Below are positions 5,270 to 6,832 of a stretch of 6,832 bases of DNA, piece by piece. The notes under the pieces were generated by a model. It was not told the DNA's origin and made no database searches. It was given only the letters and a program-made list of their open reading frames with translations. Both the position numbers and the translations under genes were made by a program. Position 1 is the stretch's first letter, and every line of letters starts with the position of its first letter. The stretch covers positions 1 to 6,832 of the forward strand of contig JAUVVE010000041.1 in assembly GCA_030604795.1 (NCBI GenBank), in the 5' to 3' direction. The DNA comes from Dehalococcoidia bacterium (GTDB lineage: Bacteria > Chloroflexota > Dehalococcoidia > GIF9 > UBA5629).

Positions 5270-6334
5270 CTAGTTTACGTAGGTAATAACGAGCTCAGGT
5301 TGACGCACTCGTAACACGTCATCTCTGTAGTCACCATTGGTATGTTTCTGAAACTGCAAACGTACCTGGAAACGTGGCGCGCCGGCATCCACTCTGGCCT
5401 GGATTTCACTGGTCAGTTTGGAAGAACGGAATGCCCCTCTCGGGCGTGAGTAGTACTTATACGTCTCCCCGCCCAGAAAACCTGAGACGAATTCACCGCC
5501 ATCCAAAGTGCCATACTGGAGACTGTAAACTTTCATCACACCAAGTCCGACAAATGGTTCGCCTAGCTCGTCACCTCTACTCAGGTCCAGAGATGCCGAC
5601 TGGATGATAACACCAGCAGGTATTCCTGAGATGTCGAAACTCAGGAAAGCCTGTCGTGCTCGATTCTTGTCGGTATCTCCAGCATATGGATGCGGATGAA
5701 TGACCCCACCTCCAATCACACTCCCATCCTCTGCACCAATAGAAAACAACGTCACAGTCTGCGGGGATGGCGTAGTAACCACAACCTGCGCTGTGGCACT
5801 GACGCTACCGGATTCGTTAGTAGCTGTCAGGGTGTAAGTAGTGCTTGCCTCCGGTGAAACAGAGGCACTTCCCATTGGTTCGACACTACCTACATCCGGG
5901 TCAATAGTCACCTCCGCCGCGTCAGACACGTTCCAGCTCAATGCCGAGGATTTGCCGAGAGTAATGCTTTCTGGAGCAGCAGCAAAGGAGCCAATAATCG
6001 GCAAAGCCGCCGTTTCTTCAGTAACGACAACCTGAGCCGTGGCAGTCATGCTTCCAGATTCATTGGTGGCCACCAGAGTATAATTGGTGGTTTTGTTCGG
6101 AGACACCACCCTGCTCCCGGCCAGGGGAACGTTGCCTATCCCCTGGTCTATATTGACTGTTGTAGCATTAGACACGCTCCAGCTAAGTGTCGAAGGTTCG
6201 CCTGAAGTGATACTCCCCGGACTAGCGCCAAAGGAATGTATGACGGGCAGTTGACTAGGCGGTGCTGGGCCAGCAGGCAAGCACCCGGCGCTCATAATCA
6301 AGAACGTCGCCACCGGAAGGGTAAGCTTGTTCAC
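5270..6334 (-). CDS. Putative surface lipoprotein with two Ig-like repeats and a DNRLRE/CBM96-like C-terminal domain
   Basis: The protein has 354 residues and a GTG start. The N-terminus has a Lys, a hydrophobic stretch and SAGC, so C18 is the likely lipidation site. Serine at -3 makes the lipobox less than ideal. A Pro-rich linker (19-30) follows. Two Ig-like beta domains at about 29-105 and 111-187 repeat with a period of 82 residues. The remainder (about 195-354) is a beta-rich domain containing ARQAFLSFDISGIPAG (226-241), SASLDL (246-251), YGTLDGGEF (274-282) and PELVITYV (346-353). This resembles the DNRLRE/CBM96-type modules of secreted proteins, which are often adhesive or glycan-binding. 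No catalytic motif is seen, so a binding or structural role outside the membrane is inferred and the ligand is unknown. The start is weakly supported by AAGG 8 bases upstream. It is convergent with purS (42 bases between stops). Confidence 0.7.
   Translation of the reverse strand: MNKLTLPVATFLIMSAGCLPAGPAPPSQLPVIHSFGASPGSITSGEPSTLSWSVSNATTVNIDQGIGNVPLAGSRVVSPNKTTNYTLVATNESGSMTATAQVVVTEETAALPIIGSFAAAPESITLGKSSALSWNVSDAAEVTIDPDVGSVEPMGSASVSPEASTTYTLTATNESGSVSATAQVVVTTPSPQTVTLFSIGAEDGSVIGGGVIHPHPYAGDTDKNRARQAFLSFDISGIPAGVIIQSASLDLSRGDELGEPFVGLGVMKVYSLQYGTLDGGEFVSGFLGGETYKYYSRPRGAFRSSKLTSEIQARVDAGAPRFQVRLQFQKHTNGDYRDDVLRVRQPELVITYVN
5774..6247 (-). repeat. Tandem Ig-like domain repeat inside the lipoprotein gene
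   Basis: Two copies about 77 residues long are spaced 246 bases apart with no gaps, and by my count match at 47 of 77 residues. Shared landmarks are LSW (50-52 and 132-134), SP before T-x-YTL, and ATNESGS (89-95 and 171-177), followed by ATAQVVVT. The DNA has diverged noticeably, so the duplication is not recent. Confidence 0.8.
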
Positions 6335-6436
6335 CTCACCACCTTCACCCGAAATCCGTACCGCCAGCAGCCGGATGTCAACTGCCGTTTGGCTCAGAAG
6401 GACTCAACACCCCAAGAATGCGTTTTCTAACCTGCG
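6335..6436. other. Spacer between the two paralogous minus-strand genes, with a possible -35 element
   Basis: The spacer has 102 bases. Reading leftward, a perfect TTGACA lies at 6381-6376, but the hexamer 17 bases further (CGGATT) is a poor -10, so a promoter here is weak. Translation of the lipoprotein would start from the GTG at 6334. No terminator hairpin followed by a T-run is evident after the stop of the upstream gene at 6437. Confidence 0.3.
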
Positions 6437-6832
6437 TCACTCCTGATACTCAACAACAAGCCTGGCTTGGCCTGCTCCCAACGCTAGGTAGTCAGGCTCT
6501 TGGTTGAAGTACCTCTCCTTTTGGAACTGCAGTCGAATTTGGAAACGACTCCTACCAGCGTCAACCTGTTCCTGAACCGCGTCAGTCAGCAGATCAGATG
6601 CAAGAGGCTTGGTAGGTCTTGCCGAAACCGTATACAAAACTCCACTCGCAGGGCCAACCACGAAATCGTCGCTATCTAGCTGACCATACTGGTCACTGCA
6701 AACACGCATTGTGCCAAGGTAAACAAATGGATTACCGAATATATGATGAGTGGTCAGATCAAGAGAAGCAGACTCGATGGTGACACCTACAGGTATCATG
6801 GAAATATCGAAGCTCAAGAAGGCCTGCATGGC
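6437..6832 (-). CDS. C-terminal part of a second DNRLRE/CBM96-like surface protein (truncated by window edge)
   Basis: This frame is open to the right edge and ends in TGA at 6437-6439, giving 131 residues of a longer protein. The first visible residues, AMQAFLSFDISMIPVG, align without gaps to ARQAFLSFDISGIPAG of the neighbouring lipoprotein. The match continues through SASLDL, PFV-x-LG, QYG-x-LD, VDAG, RFQ-[VI]-RLQFQK and a final strand before the stop. By eye about half the positions are identical. The methionine at 6829 is internal to the domain and is not the start. A signal peptide and N-terminal domains, perhaps Ig-like, are expected to the right of the window but cannot be seen. The function is unknown. 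It is likely exported and binding or structural like its neighbour, by homology only. Confidence 0.75.
   Translation of the reverse strand, partial: AMQAFLSFDISMIPVGVTIESASLDLTTHHIFGNPFVYLGTMRVCSDQYGQLDSDDFVVGPASGVLYTVSARPTKPLASDLLTDAVQEQVDAGRSRFQIRLQFQKERYFNQEPDYLALGAGQARLVVEYQE

Overview
The window looks like a core chromosomal stretch of a bacterium, most likely a member of the Chloroflexota (Dehalococcoidia or a related uncultured lineage). That placement is inference. It rests on my recognition of the DNA polymerase III delta N-terminus, on the moderate base composition, on a B. subtilis-type PurB with a long PurC, and on Ig-like lipoproteins of a style I associate with that group. No phage, transposon, CRISPR or RNA gene is visible.

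Layout from left to right. (1) 1-400, minus strand: the 5' part of holA (DNA polymerase III delta subunit), running off the left edge. It starts at a TTG codon behind a good ribosome binding site. (2) 401-613: a divergent intergenic region with a sigma-70-type promoter pointing right and a near-perfect 11-bp direct repeat just downstream of it. (3) 614-877, plus: an 87-residue two-helix ferritin-like protein resembling encapsulated ferritin (EncFtn). It is followed, with an ATGA stop/start overlap, by a possible 27-codon basic ORF (874-957). (4) 979-5227, plus: a compact purine cluster purD-purE-purB-purC-purS, with junctions of 0, 15, 15 and -14 nt. (5) 5270-6832, minus and convergent with the purine genes: a putative lipoprotein with two tandem Ig-like repeats and a C-terminal beta domain resembling DNRLRE/CBM96 modules. 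Upstream of it lies the end of a second gene carrying a homologous C-terminal domain, cut by the right edge.

The five pur genes cover four catalytic activities of de novo IMP/AMP synthesis plus one accessory subunit: GAR formation (PurD), carboxylation-step mutase (PurE, class I by its motifs), SAICAR formation (PurC), the lyase acting at two steps (PurB), and the small FGAM synthase subunit (PurS). PurK, PurQ, PurL, PurF, PurM, PurN and PurH are not here. PurS therefore ends the cluster without its partners, and class I PurE lacks an adjacent PurK. The ferritin-like gene and the small ORF lie in the same direction just ahead of purD and may be co-transcribed with the pathway, since I see no terminator between them.

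Most of the window is ordinary housekeeping. The parts most worth a second look are the ferritin-like gene with its overlapping small ORF and A7 tract, the repeat next to its promoter, and the tandem paralogous surface proteins.
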